Source: Dichetophora obliterata (taxonomy: Eukaryota; Arthropoda; Insecta; Diptera; Sciomyzidae). From it: a stretch of 64,000 nucleotides of DNA. Below are positions 46,001-57,402 of the stretch, piece by piece. Within the stretch, counting starts at the first letter, position 1, and each line of letters begins with the position of its first letter. The DNA lies in contig OY986439.1 in the NCBI GenBank assembly GCA_963920525.1, forward strand, positions 34,169,819 to 34,233,818, given 5' to 3'. Below the pieces are notes generated by a model, which saw only the letters and a program-made list of their open reading frames with translations, had not been told where the DNA came from and did no database searches. The translations under genes were made by a program, and so were the position numbers.

Positions 46001-48400
46001 GACTTCATATCCCTGTTTGTGAAGAACATATCAGAGTGGGAGAGAGAATAGAGCGAACATTGTTCTTGAAAAATCCAAGAACACAACAAAAGAAACAATA
46101 GTTTCGCACGCTAAAAGGATGTGAATTTTAATGTACAGCATTTCACAATAAAATCAAAATGCTTGCTTCTTTTGTGCTTAAACACTAAAACTGAAATTGA
46201 GTTTATACGAGAAAATAAGAAATCCTTTCTTAAAAGAATTCGTTTTTGAATGAGCAAATTTTTTATTGTCCCTAATTTTTTTTTCTTGATCAATAGGTAA
46301 AAATCATACTTTTTATTAAGATTTCTGACAGTTTTGCTTCAATTATTGTGCTAAGAGTAGTAAAAATGAATGTAATACGCCATGATAACAATTTTTTAGG
46401 ACAAACATTTTAGATACTCGTCAAGGAAGTTTCTCATACATCCTTTTTTATGCAGAGCTATTTTTTGGGTTTTAGCTGATAAATGCTGTTAAAAAAGCAT
46501 TTCATCAATTGTTTTATCTGTGTCTTTTTTTAAATTAACTGTCAAAGTAAGCAACAAGTTGTACAATGAGTGACCTAAGGTCAGACCATTGAAACTACGT
46601 ACCAAATTTATCCGTTGAAGGTGTTTTCAAAATACTGCTCATATATCCTTTTTTCATACGTCGCTCATTTTTGCCTAAAAATTCTTGTGAAAACTCATTA
46701 ACATTAGAACATTATTAAAGTTCTTTTTCTTAGTTTTACTCTATTAAACACACTGGAAATTAAGAAACTAGTTGTTAAGGGCCTCCGGTGGTTTTTTAAA
46801 AATAAAACAAGACACTTTTTTAAAGTTATTCTTTTCAAGCTTTTGGACCACATTTTTTTTTTACCATGAAAGAATAGCTATTTAGGATTCATCCCTGACA
46901 TTTTGGGCCAAAAATATTCTTCAATAAGGTAGAAAAGTGTAATGCCGCAAAAGTCCTTAAATTTGCGGTGATCTGGAGGATATCTGGAGGCTAGTTCATC
47001 TAAAAAATGTCTTTTTTTCGGTTTAGTCAAGAGTTCTTGGGCGTTTAATTGTTAATTTTTGGAAAATTTTAATTTTTAACAAAATGGCGGGCGTAGAAAG
47101 AACATTTTCATCTTTTTTAAAAAATTTGGTAGCAATCGGATGAGTAGTTTTTAGCAATCTTGCTCACCGTAAATTTAAGGACATTTGCGGTGTTGCACTT
47201 TTATACCTTATCGAAGAATCTTTTTGGACCAAAATATTAGGGCTAAATTTTAAATAGTTACTCTTTAATAATGTAAAAAAATTTTGGTCTAAAATACTGT
47301 ACAGCTTAAAAAAAAAAACTTTTAAAATAGTGTCTTGTTTTTTTTTCAACTCCCGGAGGCCCTTAAATGACATTACTTCAAACAAATTGCAGCACGCACC
47401 AAAGTTAAGTGCATTTAAAATGCTGCCAAAATAACCTTTGTACATGCAATGCTCTTTCTTGCGTGAAAGAAATGTTTTAAACAACAATTGAACAATATAC
47501 ATCATAACCAAAGATCTTTCTCTTAATTTTTCTCTATCAAATGATTTCGCAAATTTTAAAATGAGTTGCAAATCGAATGACATAATATTACATCAATTAA
47601 ACTACGTACCAGATTTATTTCTAAAATGTGTTTTACGTATGCTACCTGTATATCCTTTTTTCATACATTCCTCTTTCGAGCGTAAAAACTGTGTTTAAAA
47701 CAAAAACTGACCAATATATATTGCTTAAATTAGTTTTCTTAATTTTAATCTACACATAAATCTTCAGACTAAGAAATTAATTGTAGAATAAGTGGTCAAA
47801 CTAATTTAACTGCGTTCCACAGTCATTCGTAAAATGTGTATTTTATATGCCACTCGTATATCCTTCTTTCAAAACTTGCTCTTATTTGATTTAAAATTAT
47901 GTTTAAAACGATAAATTATTAGAATACAACATTACTAAAGTTCTTGTCCTCAGTTTTGATTAATGAAATGGTGTCAAAATTAAGAATTGATTTCCGAAAT
48001 GAGTGACATAATGTTCAACTTCTTTAACGACGTAGCAAAGTTATGCGAAAAATGTGTGTTAAATTTTTTGCCCATACATCCTTTTTTTAGAAAAACTGAA
48101 GTTTACGCTCAAAACTTTTCCAATTAAAACAATATAGAATTTTTTGCGTTACTTCAATCGAAATGACCTTAAAATTATTTTTTTTTTAAAAAATTCACTC
48201 TAAAACTTTTCTTAATTTATTTTTACTTTTCCTTTGGTACAAAATAAAACAATTGTTTTGTCAAGCTTGCGCAACTGCGTTAGCATTTGTACTAAGCACG
48301 CATTTGAAAATTGCTTATCATATATCCTTTTTTCTTAGATCATATATCCTTAGACCGTTTCCTATATGCCTCTTTCTAATTATTTTCTATCAATTATTTT
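43100..48400 (+). repeat. Decayed satellite, about 200-220 bp period (clearest 46400-48360)
   Basis: The landmark catatatccttttttcatac or variants occurs near 46435, 46638, 47424, 47645, 47852, 48066 and 48318. Weaker copies are at 43108, 44168, 44386 and 45117. Subtracting the 584-bp MITE plus one TTAA from the 46638-47424 interval gives about 198 bp, so the phase is kept across that insertion. Other shared words are aactacgtacca and aaaatgtgt. The same landmark defines the fresher array at 61909-64000. 43100-46400 is poorly conserved and may include unique DNA. Confidence 0.65.
46779..47362. mobile_element. TTAA-flanked foldback MITE, 584 bp
   Basis: The ends gggcctccgg are inverted at the right (ccggaggccc), with pairing continuing through aaaacaagacact and aaaagtnnttttt. 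Both sides carry ttaa (46775-46778, 47363-47366). A TTAA target suggests piggyBac. TTA with ends agggcc (Harbinger) cannot be excluded, because the sequence is symmetric there. Inner parts such as aaattttaaggacatttgcgg also pair with each other. No coding content. Confidence 0.85.
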
Positions 48401-49647
48401 AATTTACGTTAATTATGCTAGATATCTAGTAAACATTTTCAGCTTTTGCTATTTTTATCCTGATTTTCACTTAGCCATTAGAGTTGAATTAATTTCAAGA
48501 AAGTTTTCTGATACATTAGGCTAGAACATTGAGTCGCAGGCCAATATGTAGATCAGGGCCATAGCCAGGATTAACCCATTGGGGGGGTTTTGATGAACAT
48601 TTTTTTATGCAAAATTGAAAACTTAAAATATAAAAGTATTTGTTTAATTTTATTTTCAAGTTAAAGATTTTATATATTTTATATGGGACATTCCATGCAA
48701 AATTTGAAACCAAATTTTTTTTTCTATTAATGTTTTTGTTTATGACTCACAAGTCAAAAATATTTGATACTTTTTTTTTAATTCAGTATAAAACAAGGAA
48801 TTTTGGAAAATAATTCTTTTTTATTTGAAGTTTTTAAAAAATTACATTTTTCAATAGTTTATACTGCAATAACTGACGAAGATAAAAAAATTTTTCTCAA
48901 AGAAGAAATATGCGCCTTTTTCTTAGCTTTCGTATGGTGACGAGACTTCATCATATTATTTTTTGATTGCGAAAAATATAGATTTCCAGTAAATTTATTA
49001 AGGTGCATCGACTTCCATTAGAAAAAGTTCCATTTGTACCCTTCTAAAAATTAACCTCGATCTATTTTAATAATATTTAAATAATTTGGCTACGATAGCC
49101 GCAAGTGAGCTAAATCATTTTCAAAGACCTCTAAAACCATGTTTTTCGTAAATATATTGGCTGGTGTAACAGTTGTAAAAAAACACTGACAGAAATTAAA
49201 GGGCGAAAAAAGTTCTTCCAATCTACATAAAAAATTTCAAAGTTTTATAATAGCATTAAAGATAATGCTGTTTTTCGTGCATTTGTTATCGTAACATCCA
49301 ATCGTTTTAAAATAGTCAAAGGTACATTTAAGGGGGGTACAAATTAAACTTTTTGTTGAAGGCACCTTAATACATATACATTTTTAGTTACATTTTTCAA
49401 TGTATTAATAAATATTTGTAGTTATCTTTGTATACATTGTTATATATTTTAAAAGTTATTTTTTACTAGAGATTAAAGCTTAGTCTTTTTTTTTTGCAAA
49501 TTCTTCCAACACGTCCTGCTCTGTTTCTGCGCGATCCCTGTATATGCTGGCGGATGCACATCCGTTCAAACGGTTCTCGCCCATTAAATAACGGAGGAGT
49601 GTTTTAATAAATTTCAGGGATGAGAACGATATCTCATTTCTTTCTAA

Positions 49648-51461
49648 TCACCAAAATATTAAAGACAAAAAAACGTTTATACAAACTTCATAAATCTAAA
49701 AACCTAACAATCTATAGTAATAAAACGCATTTTCTGTTTGTTTGTTTGTTTGTTTCACCTTTATACAAATCTAAAAGGCTCAACGTATTTCGCTCAAACT
49801 GGGTATACGTATTAAGTGCATCCTAACTTAAAATGTTACATACTTAGTTTTTGCCACGCCTCCTCCGAAATTTTTAAACTAACAGTAATTTTAATATTAG
49901 AATACTTTTTACCATCGAAGTTTTTTCTGTATTTAATTTTAAAATTGTTTTGTTATTTTGATATCAAAAACACTCACAAAATTTTCAGTACAACGACTTT
50001 TTTATAAAACATCGTTACCTAAAAATGAGAAAAAAAAAAAAAACGTCATGAAAATCCAAGTTTAGTTTTTCGATGCAAATATCTCCGCTTTCCGTTAATA
50101 TATTTCATTCAAATTTTTTTTGTTCAAAAGCTCAATAAAAACACTTTACACAGCTGGATTGAACTGTACCGTTAAGTCAGTGTATATATGTTTCATGATT
50201 ATGTCAAAAAAGGTCCAAAATATTGACTTTTTACTCAAAAAATGACTCAAAAATTGTTGTTGTTGTAAAAATTCAATTAAATAAAAATTGCACATCTGGC
50301 TACCTTTAATATGACATAGCATTTTTTTGCAAAAATTTTTCCAGCTAAGCGCAAAAATTATTTTACTGTTTTTGTCATCAAAACAACAAGGGTTTGATTT
50401 TTTCCGCGAAATTTATTTTTTCCAAAAAGTTGTTTTAATATTTTTTGCAAAAAAGAAAAGTCTCAAAAATAGTTTATGTGAAAAAATTACCCCAATATCT
50501 CTTTCCAATCAAAAGTTATGGTTAAAAATTTATTTTTATATCCAGCTATATTAAAATTCTCTTTCCTTTAATATCTTCCTTATATAAGTACGTCTATATT
50601 TTTGCCGCCCCACTCCCTCCCCCTCCAATTTGACATTCAACAATAATGTTCAACTAACATATTCAACAAACACGTTACAGTAAGTATGTGTTAGTGAGAG
50701 TCTACACCAAAACATTGCGTGTAGACTTAAATGCCTAAAAAATTTCGTTCCTATAGCATACTAAGCCTTAGCCGTGAAAGGTATGCTGGAAAATGTTCTA
50801 AATTAGAAGCAAGCACTGTATTACAAACACAGTTCCAATAATTTAGAAAAGTCGGTAGCTGCTGGTCAATTTAGTTCTTTGTCACTCAGCCTAAACTTTT
50901 AGCAAAAAACAAAATGGCACTTCTTGCACTGTTCTTGCAGTTTTTTCAGTTTGATTTATGTCGAGCAACTGTTTACGTAGATAATCTTGTAACAGGTTGC
51001 TGCATATACTATATTTGTAAATTGAAAAGCGACCGCTTTCTTCAGACTTAGTTTATTTAATTTTTTATTTTAGACACAAACCAACTGTTATTTTCCAACT
51101 GAAAAAACTACTAGAAAATTTAGAAAGTTTGGTGTCCGTATTTCTTTTTTTTACAAATTTGATTTCCATATGCGAAGTACAAGTAAAATTTTTACCAGTA
51201 ACCAGTAAATTCAGTTTAAAACTAAAAAAAAATTTTTAATTGTGAAAAAATAATGATAAAATTATTCCTTCGTGGTCTCAAATTTAAAATTCAACATGTT
51301 TTGCAAATCCCAAAGTTTAAAAAACAATTAACCGAGAAGTGTATATTAAAATGTTTACATAAATTACTCTCGAGTAACACCAGGTATATCAAATCACCAA
51401 AATTTTAAGGACAAAATAACGTTTATACAAGCTTCATAAATCTAAAAACTTAACAATTCTC
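49648..51461 (+). repeat. Direct repeat pair of about 65 bp (49648-49712 and 51395-51461)
   Basis: Both copies read caccaaaattttaangacaa, then cgtttatacaagcttcataa and atctaaaaacctaacaatct-like text, about 90 percent alike. They bracket about 1.7 kb of unidentified sequence that starts with tatagtaataaaacgc and a (gttt)n microsatellite (49737-49756). This could be an inserted element with a long duplication, or an old tandem duplication. Confidence 0.6.
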
Positions 51462-51668
51462 AAAATTACTAAAACGATTTACTTAAAACTTTTCCTCGGG
51501 TCATAATTCTGAAAAATGTAAGTTCAACTTTTTATAGCTCATGAATAACTTTAAACATTCCTCAAAAATTAAACCAGGGTTTGACTTATCCCTTCAGGAA
51601 ATGGAAACATTCCCGGATATAAACTAAAAATTAATGTGGAAATATTCCTCTCCCTTGTTATGAAAATG

Positions 51669-51735
51669 CCCTGCCAGTATTCGAACCCGGGACCCCTGAG
51701 CGACTGTCAAGCGCGCTACCACTAGACTATCGAAT
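51669..51735 (-). repeat. tRNA-like (SINE-type) segment
   Basis: On the minus strand, tagtctagtggtagcgcg (A-box) is followed 30 nt later by gggttcgaatac (B-box), in a roughly 65-nt tRNA-like stretch that starts tcgatagtc and ends tggcagg. Sequence around gcgcttgacagtcgctc would be the anticodon arm. The acceptor stem does not pair well and there is no CCA, so a SINE head is likelier than a functional tRNA gene. A tRNA search program would settle it. Confidence 0.6.
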
Positions 51736-52679
51736 TCTGTAATAAGTGGCTAGGAAACAATAATATTAATATTTTCTGTTGTCATTGCTTAAAAATAAGT
51801 AAAAGTTTCCTCATGCATTCTTAAAGAAGCGGTTTGGAAACAACATAAATACAAAATAATCCTTAAGCTTCCGAAAGATACGGTGGGGAATGTTTCTTTA
51901 TCACTTTTAGATGGAAGCCTTCCGATTTTTCCTGGAGGGATATCTTTAATTTGAAAGTTAATTGCTTAAAAACTCTTGACTATAAACGAGTTCCAATAAA
52001 AGGGGCTGAACATTTTATGTAATAATTTTTTTGTGCCGTAAATAATGAAGATGCTGTTATGCAATGCGGCCATAAGAAGAGCTAAAGAAAACGCAAAACT
52101 TACAATAAGCTCTATTTGCATATTTGAAGTAAACCAACCAACTTTAGTGACAAAACCATGGATGCTGAAATTTAAATTTTCGAGAACTGTTCGAGTTAAA
52201 ATTAAAATCAGTTGGTGGTTGAAGTATATTTTAAAATCTTTCTAGGCGGTTCGTATTAAGATTTTTTTTTGAGTATAAATGTGTATGTTACTCTTGCTGG
52301 CTTCACTGGTATCATCACGACCATCGTCTATTTTCTGCCGATGTCAAGGACAGTGATGACAATAGTGATATTGATTTTGAATGTATCAAATTTGATTCGA
52401 TAAATCACGATAAATTGGTTTTTTTTTACTGTTGTTTACAGTGTTCAACTCATAACAAAAACTTTAACACTTAAAAGCAACTTCAGCATTGACTTTCAGT
52501 TAAGAAATAATTATTTAAATTCATTCATTTGTATTAAAGTTTCGGCCCTCTGGGGGGGTTTGAACTCCGAAAAGCCCCCTTGTCTACGGCCCTGATATAG
52601 ATATTATTGTGGCAATGTACAACTTTTTAACCTCTTCTGTTGACGCTGGTGCACATTCAAATATATGAAGTATGTACAC

Positions 52680-53635
52680 TAGGGCGGGTTGATTTTTTTA
52701 TTTGTAAATCGTATAGCAAAAACATAAACTACATAAAATTCTAAGAAAATTCTCCGAAGAAACCATGTATCTAAAATAAAATCCTAATCTGCGCCTCTCG
52801 ACTTGAAAATTTATATGCACCCTTTTCTACACTCAAAATTTTCTTACAATAAAAAAATATTCACCCAAGTAAAAAAGTTTGTATATAATTTTATATTTAA
52901 TATTTTTATAAGGAACATAGATAAACAAGTCTTATTTTATAATGCAAATAAAAACAAACAAAAGAATTGTTTTCACTCAACTAATATTTCAGTAATTATT
53001 TAGTAATTTTTTTACCATAAACAAATTTTGTGTCATTAAAAGAAATAAGGTATTTAATACATACAAAGAAGCAATTATAGAATACAAAGAAAACTTTACT
53101 TATTGGTTATATGTTAATTTTGTTGTCTTTTTTTCTCTCCATTCTAGGTACTTTGGCACGACTTTCTATAGTTACTACTATTTGATCTATATTTCTATAG
53201 ATAAAATAAACTGGATTAGAGGTCATGCTTTTTTCCTGTTTTAAGAAGTATGTTTTGCATATTTTATTAAAAAAAAATTCTTGCAAAACGCAGTTTAGGT
53301 AAAACGTGTTCTAACTATTTTTCATATAGAACGCAAATTAGAGGAGATGCAAATTGGGGTTCAACTGCTTTTTTGATAATTAAATATTTTGAATAGTCTC
53401 AAAACAAAACCTGTATTGCATAAACTATAATATAATAAAACATAATAGCTATATTTAAAAAAAAAAAAAATTTAGCGAAAGAAGAGGAAAAAAAATTTCA
53501 AGTCGAGAGGCGCGGATTAGGGTTTGATTTTAGACCTATGATTTCTTTGGAGAATTATCTTAGAATTTTATGTAGATTAAGTTTTTGCTATACGATTTTT
53601 CATTTTCTTTCATCCATACAAATCAACCCGCCATA
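52680..53635. mobile_element. TIR element (tagggcgggttgattt ends), 956 bp
   Basis: The terminal inverted repeats extend about 130 bp: tagggcgggttgattt at the left, matched by aaatcaacccgccata at the right, then gtatagcaaaaac and ctacataaaattctaag, in to gcgcctctcgacttgaaa. The 8-bp duplication atgtacac flanks them (52672-52679, 53636-53643). No open frame of interest. Same end family as 32000-35948. The 8-bp duplication suggests hAT or P. Confidence 0.92.
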
Positions 53636-53885
53636 ATGTACACACTCATTACCCAGTGGGCAATTGCAGGAGTCCGAAGGCCTTCTGGCAGGCATGCGTT
53701 AGGTTTTAAAAGGCCTTCATCACTCCTTGCAAACACCGTTTTATTGCTCGTATGAAATGGGAAAATTAGTCAGGCTTTCCGCTCTCCTTGCTCAAAAGAG
53801 ACCTGCCAGAAGCGCTCTTTCGAGAAGTCACGTTAGAAGAAAAAGCAATATAAATATCAACTTGAAATAAAAAAGACTAACAACT

Positions 53886-53955
53886 TCAGATTAGAACCAT
53901 GGTCCTCTAATGTGGCGGTCCGACATCTTACCCTCTCGTCTATCGTGGTTGTTAA
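53886..53955 (-). repeat. tRNA-like (SINE-type) segment
   Basis: On the minus strand, gatagacgagagggtaagat (A-box) is followed by tggttctaatct (B-box, last bases changed) in a 65-nt tRNA-like stretch with tcggaccgccacattaga between. It looks like a SINE head, degraded. Confidence 0.5.
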
Positions 53956-54249
53956 AAATCAATAGCTAGTTTTTATTATTTTTTTTTAATAGTTAATGAA
54001 CAAAAAATTATTACAGTCTACAAAAGATACTTCATATATCATAGAACTACCATATTTATACACCAAATTTTATAAATGCAATTAGATACTTATGAAAATA
54101 TAAAAGTTTAAAATATTTTCACATTTCAATAATAATTATTTAAGGAAGTCTTAAGAGAAATCTTCGAATTAGCAAAATCTATATTGTAGTATAGAATACA
54201 GTTATTAAAATCCAGCATAGATCTACACATGGGTGAGTTTAAAGCATAA

Positions 54250-54755
54250 TTGGTTCTACACGTACCCAAATAAAACACGTCAAAGTGTCGTTCCTTGTGG
54301 TGTATTCAAATTAATCATTTCAAGTAAGTCTGGGCAATCAACCGTACCTACTACAGTATCATATATAAACATAAGCGCTAAAATGGTTCTTCTATTTTGA
54401 AGAGTTTTTAGTTTTAATTGACTGCAACTATCAATGTATGATGGAATCAAATCTAGAGAATTATTGGCTTTATAAACAAACCTTGTAAACGGTTTTTGTT
54501 TCGTTCTAGGCGCAGTGTGTGAGATGCATGCAATGGATTCCACACAAAAGAAACATATTCTATCTTCGATCTCAGGATAGAGGTATAGAGATACTTCAAC
54601 GTTAACGGGTCATTAAAATTTCAAGCATTCCGTCTAACTAACGCAATTAGAGAATATGCTGTAGGAATAATAATATTTAGATGTGAAATGAAAGTAAATC
54701 TAGAATCAAAAGTAACTCCAAGATCTTTTATTTCGCTAACATATTTCAGTGGCTT
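54250..54755 (-). pseudogene. LINE reverse transcriptase C-terminal fragment (Jockey/CR1-like)
   Basis: On the minus strand: EIKDLGVTFDSRFTFISHL (about 54745-54690), LTLKYLYTSILRSKIEYVSF then VWNPL (about 54605-54535), HTLRLERN, then after a frameshift near 54500, NNSLDLIPSYIDSCSQLKLK and IYDTVVGTVDCPDLL to 54283. These follow the conserved order after the RT domain of insect LINEs. A stop and a frameshift are present. The catalytic RT core is absent. Confidence 0.82.
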
Positions 54756-55085
54756 TTGATTAATTGATTAACTTTGCATCAATACAAATGAAAGTAAGCT
54801 TTCGGGAGCTCGGGTTCGAGACCCAACTCGGAATAAAATTTTTTTGTTGTTTTTTTTTATATCTACATTTTTATACAAACTGTTCTGTGTATTTAACATT
54901 TTTTTGGAATTTTTTTTTGTAAATTTTTTCATACAAAATAATATGAAAAGAATCAGAACCTTCAAAAGGTAGGCCTTACAGAAGTACTCATCAATGCAGT
55001 GATCATGGAAGGTGTATTGACACCAATAATAGCAGTGCTAGCATGCCTTCTTTTGCGGAGCACTCGCTAAAATGCCCACTGGGTA

Positions 55086-55348
55086 ACAGCTGTGTACTTA
55101 TATTGCGGGTTTTGCAAATTACTGTATAACGTTGGCAGCAACATTTTACAAAATTTTGTTGGATTTTTTTCTGTTATTTGCTTGTATGTCCAAATAAATT
55201 AGACTTAGTGAAACGAATGCTGATTTGCATGACTTAAAAATTTTACGAAAATTTTGAGTCTTTTCACATGTAATGACCATTAAATTTATATTTTAATAGC
55301 AATCAGAGTAATTAATTACAAACATAATATAACATAATACTCTTGTTA
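55086..55348. other. Non-coding spacer before the errantivirus
   Basis: AT-rich. The last part is the left flank of the insertion, with tcca at 55349-55352. Confidence 0.5.
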
Positions 55349-55352
55349 TCCA

Positions 55353-55762
55353 AGTTAACTTCTCGGGTTCACAGTGGAGTAAAAAAATACTTTGCTGGAA
55401 ATCTCAACTTCGATTTCCAGACTTTTAATTAAAAACGCAAGTTATATTATTATAACACAATTTATTCCAACTTCTCTGAGCCGGTAGCAAAACTTAACTA
55501 ACTCAACATAAATTTCATACCTTATTCCTAAGCTTATAATTACCCACACCAATACAAGCTAACAATAATTAATAACTTAAGCTATGTTGCAATCCCATGA
55601 TGAAACAGCTGCGTCGGCAACGAAACAGTGCAAGCAGGCCAATGCTCTCGATTCTCGGCGCGTGTGCTGAGTCTGCAGCGCGTGTATCGATGCGTATTCA
55701 GCATATTAATGGGAATGCAGTTAACTTACTCAGCATATTGGTGGGAATGCAGGGTGTTAACT
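55353..55762 (-). repeat. 3' LTR (410 bp)
   Basis: Ends agttaac/gttaact. On the minus strand the U3 part has a 30-bp imperfect duplication (gcattcccaccaatatgctg and gcattcccattaatatgctg). An aataaa signal lies at about 55451-55456. Confidence 0.95.
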
Positions 55763-55771
55763 CCTCCCTCC
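55763..55771 (-). other. Polypurine tract
   Basis: ggagggagg on the minus strand directly abuts the 3' LTR. This is where plus-strand DNA synthesis would be primed. Confidence 0.85.
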
Positions 55772-57262
55772 TTAAGTATCTGCGTCGCGCAGATTGAACA
55801 CCGATGGGGAGGTGGCGGCAGAAGTTCGGCTAGGTTTGGGAACTGGATTTACAGCTGTTGCTTGGTTCTTTGGAAACTGAATTACAGGAATGTCAAGACT
55901 GACACTAAATTTTCTCCAAAGGATGTAGGCAATGGATGCTAGGATCATCATGATGAAGACATCAGAAGCAAAGGAAAGGTATAGTCTTCCTTTCAGTTTT
56001 TTGACATATCCAATATTTTTTACGCTGAGATCATGAACGTATTCCAAGTTCACCTTCATACCCCGGTTAGTAACATTCGACAACACTGGTGGAAGTGCTT
56101 GGAGGCTAGAGATCGTTCTGCTGGAGAATGTACGATTTCGCAGGTGTATCGTCTCATTGTTGAGTTGTAGAACGTATGACCCATTTAGCATGCTCGTTAT
56201 GTTGTTGGCGTTGACCTCTCCCCAGAAATTTGTAAGGAAAATAGTATTTTCATTAATTAGTTCGGAAATTACCTCGTTGTTTGCTTTGTATTGGCAGGCT
56301 GCGTGACCGCCTTTGAGTATTCTGGGCAAACAGTCATCCTCGTCTAGCTTTTCCAAGTCAGCTGCTTCACAAACGGTAGAATTGCTAATGGAAAAACAAT
56401 CTCTTACAATACCGTATGTTTCTCTCTGGTTCACGAGCATCTTCTGAAACTTAAGATCGATTTGTTTTCCGTCATTTATAGTTGCTCGTGTTATCAGTAG
56501 GTGGTACTTCTCATCTTTTAGCTTTGGCATCGACAGGACGTATAGTAAAAGAGAGCCGTTAGTCATAACGGAAGGTTTTCCGTATTCGATTGCCTCTATA
56601 GTGTTCTGGTACGGGAGTGTTTCCATTTCTGCTAATATTTGATTAATTTCTTCCAAGTCGAGGAGATTGGTGTTCACAATTCCTTTTTTTGCCATCTGGC
56701 AGGCTCGCACGATCTCTCCAACTTCTTCTTTAAGCATAATCACCTGGTTTATGGCATCTTGTTTTACCTGTTTAATTCTGTTTCCTTTGAAATACCATTT
56801 ATGCTGTTGACAATTTGTGTCATCCGCTGCATTATCTCCTGAGTCGCACTGAAGAGTTTTTTGTTGATTTTAAACTGCTGATTATTGTTTTCAATGACTT
56901 CTCCTTGTTTTTGAAGAATCAGGTCCCAGTCGGTTGCATCCGGGTTCCCGGCAATCCATTTCCAAGCAGAACCGATCCAGTTTATTGAGCGCGGTCTCCT
57001 AATTTTTGCTCCTCGTAATTCATTCAAGCGTTCTATTGTTTGGTTGACATAAAACTCTAAGAGTAAGCCCTTCCCCTCGTCTCTGAAATTTGTTGCAGCC
57101 AAATTTGTTATTTCCACCAGCGCATCGTTGTAGCGTTCTAGGTTTATGATGTGCACCAATTTGAAGTTGCCGTTTACAATCCAGCCATCCCCTTCCCTAA
57201 TGGACACTATGGGAGACTTGTATTTAAGTACATGGAAGCCTTCTGCAGCGGCTACTAGACAT
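55772..57262 (-). pseudogene. env: env, broken by one frame change
   Basis: Insect errantivirus envelope glycoprotein, related to baculovirus F-type fusion proteins. The first segment (57262 to 56764) begins after a good splice acceptor (ctactttacag, AG at 57263-57264), consistent with a spliced env message. It contains a dibasic furin-type site (RRPR) at about 56995, followed by the conserved post-cleavage region. A stop at 56764-56766 follows a frame change. The second segment (56743 to 55772, 323 codons from its first Met, frame open a little further upstream) carries several N-glycosylation sequons and a C-terminal membrane span (about 55960-55910) with a short tail. No separate signal peptide exon is identified; it would come from the spliced leader. 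Confidence 0.85.
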
Positions 57263-57402
57263 CTGTAAAGTAGTTTGAACTTAAAAGTTAGGTAGACGAA
57301 TTCTTAATCTCTAATTTATTTATATTTTGCATGTTTACATGTTTATTTTTAACATTTCACAAAATATTACTTATTTTCTCTAGCTTTTTTACGTTATTTC
57401 TA
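57263..57402 (-). other. Short pol-env junction, site of the integrase loss
   Basis: 140 bp of AT-rich sequence where about 1.2 kb of integrase coding sequence is expected in relatives. It ends in the env splice acceptor. Confidence 0.75.

Larger units (their letters stand above)
48554..52594. mobile_element. TIR element with cagggccgtag-type ends, 4,041 bp
   Basis: Left end cagggccatagccaggatta...ggggggg, right end ccccccagagggccg...cggccctg, so cagggccNtag is inverted at the two ends. AT flanks both (48552-48553, 52595-52596). A 2-bp AT duplication with cagggccgtag-like ends resembles ISL2EU-type elements, but no transposase was found, so the family is tentative. The interior is AT-rich and itself includes a tRNA-like segment and a direct repeat. 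Confidence 0.7.
53652..55083. mobile_element. TA-flanked TIR element (cccagtgggca ends), 1,432 bp
   Basis: cccagtgggcaatt at the left and aatgcccactggg at the right, inverted, with ta on each side (53650-53651, 55084-55085). About 50 bp of weaker end similarity (ggcatgc shared) follows. It contains a tRNA-like segment and part of a LINE, both minus, so it is either a compound of insertions or a captured fragment. TA flanks suggest Tc1/mariner. Confidence 0.7.

Noticed and set aside
47164..47583. 139-codon minus-strand frame
   Set aside because: It straddles the end of the MITE at 46779-47362 and the satellite, so it is a chance frame across two repeats.
54785..54830. B-box-like gggttcgagaccc
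   Set aside because: No A-box lies 30-60 nt upstream, so a single box is not enough to call a SINE.
55597..55942. Short frames in the LTR, repeated at 61739-61984
   Set aside because: They lie in both LTRs, opposite to the element's coding strand, and show no protein features.
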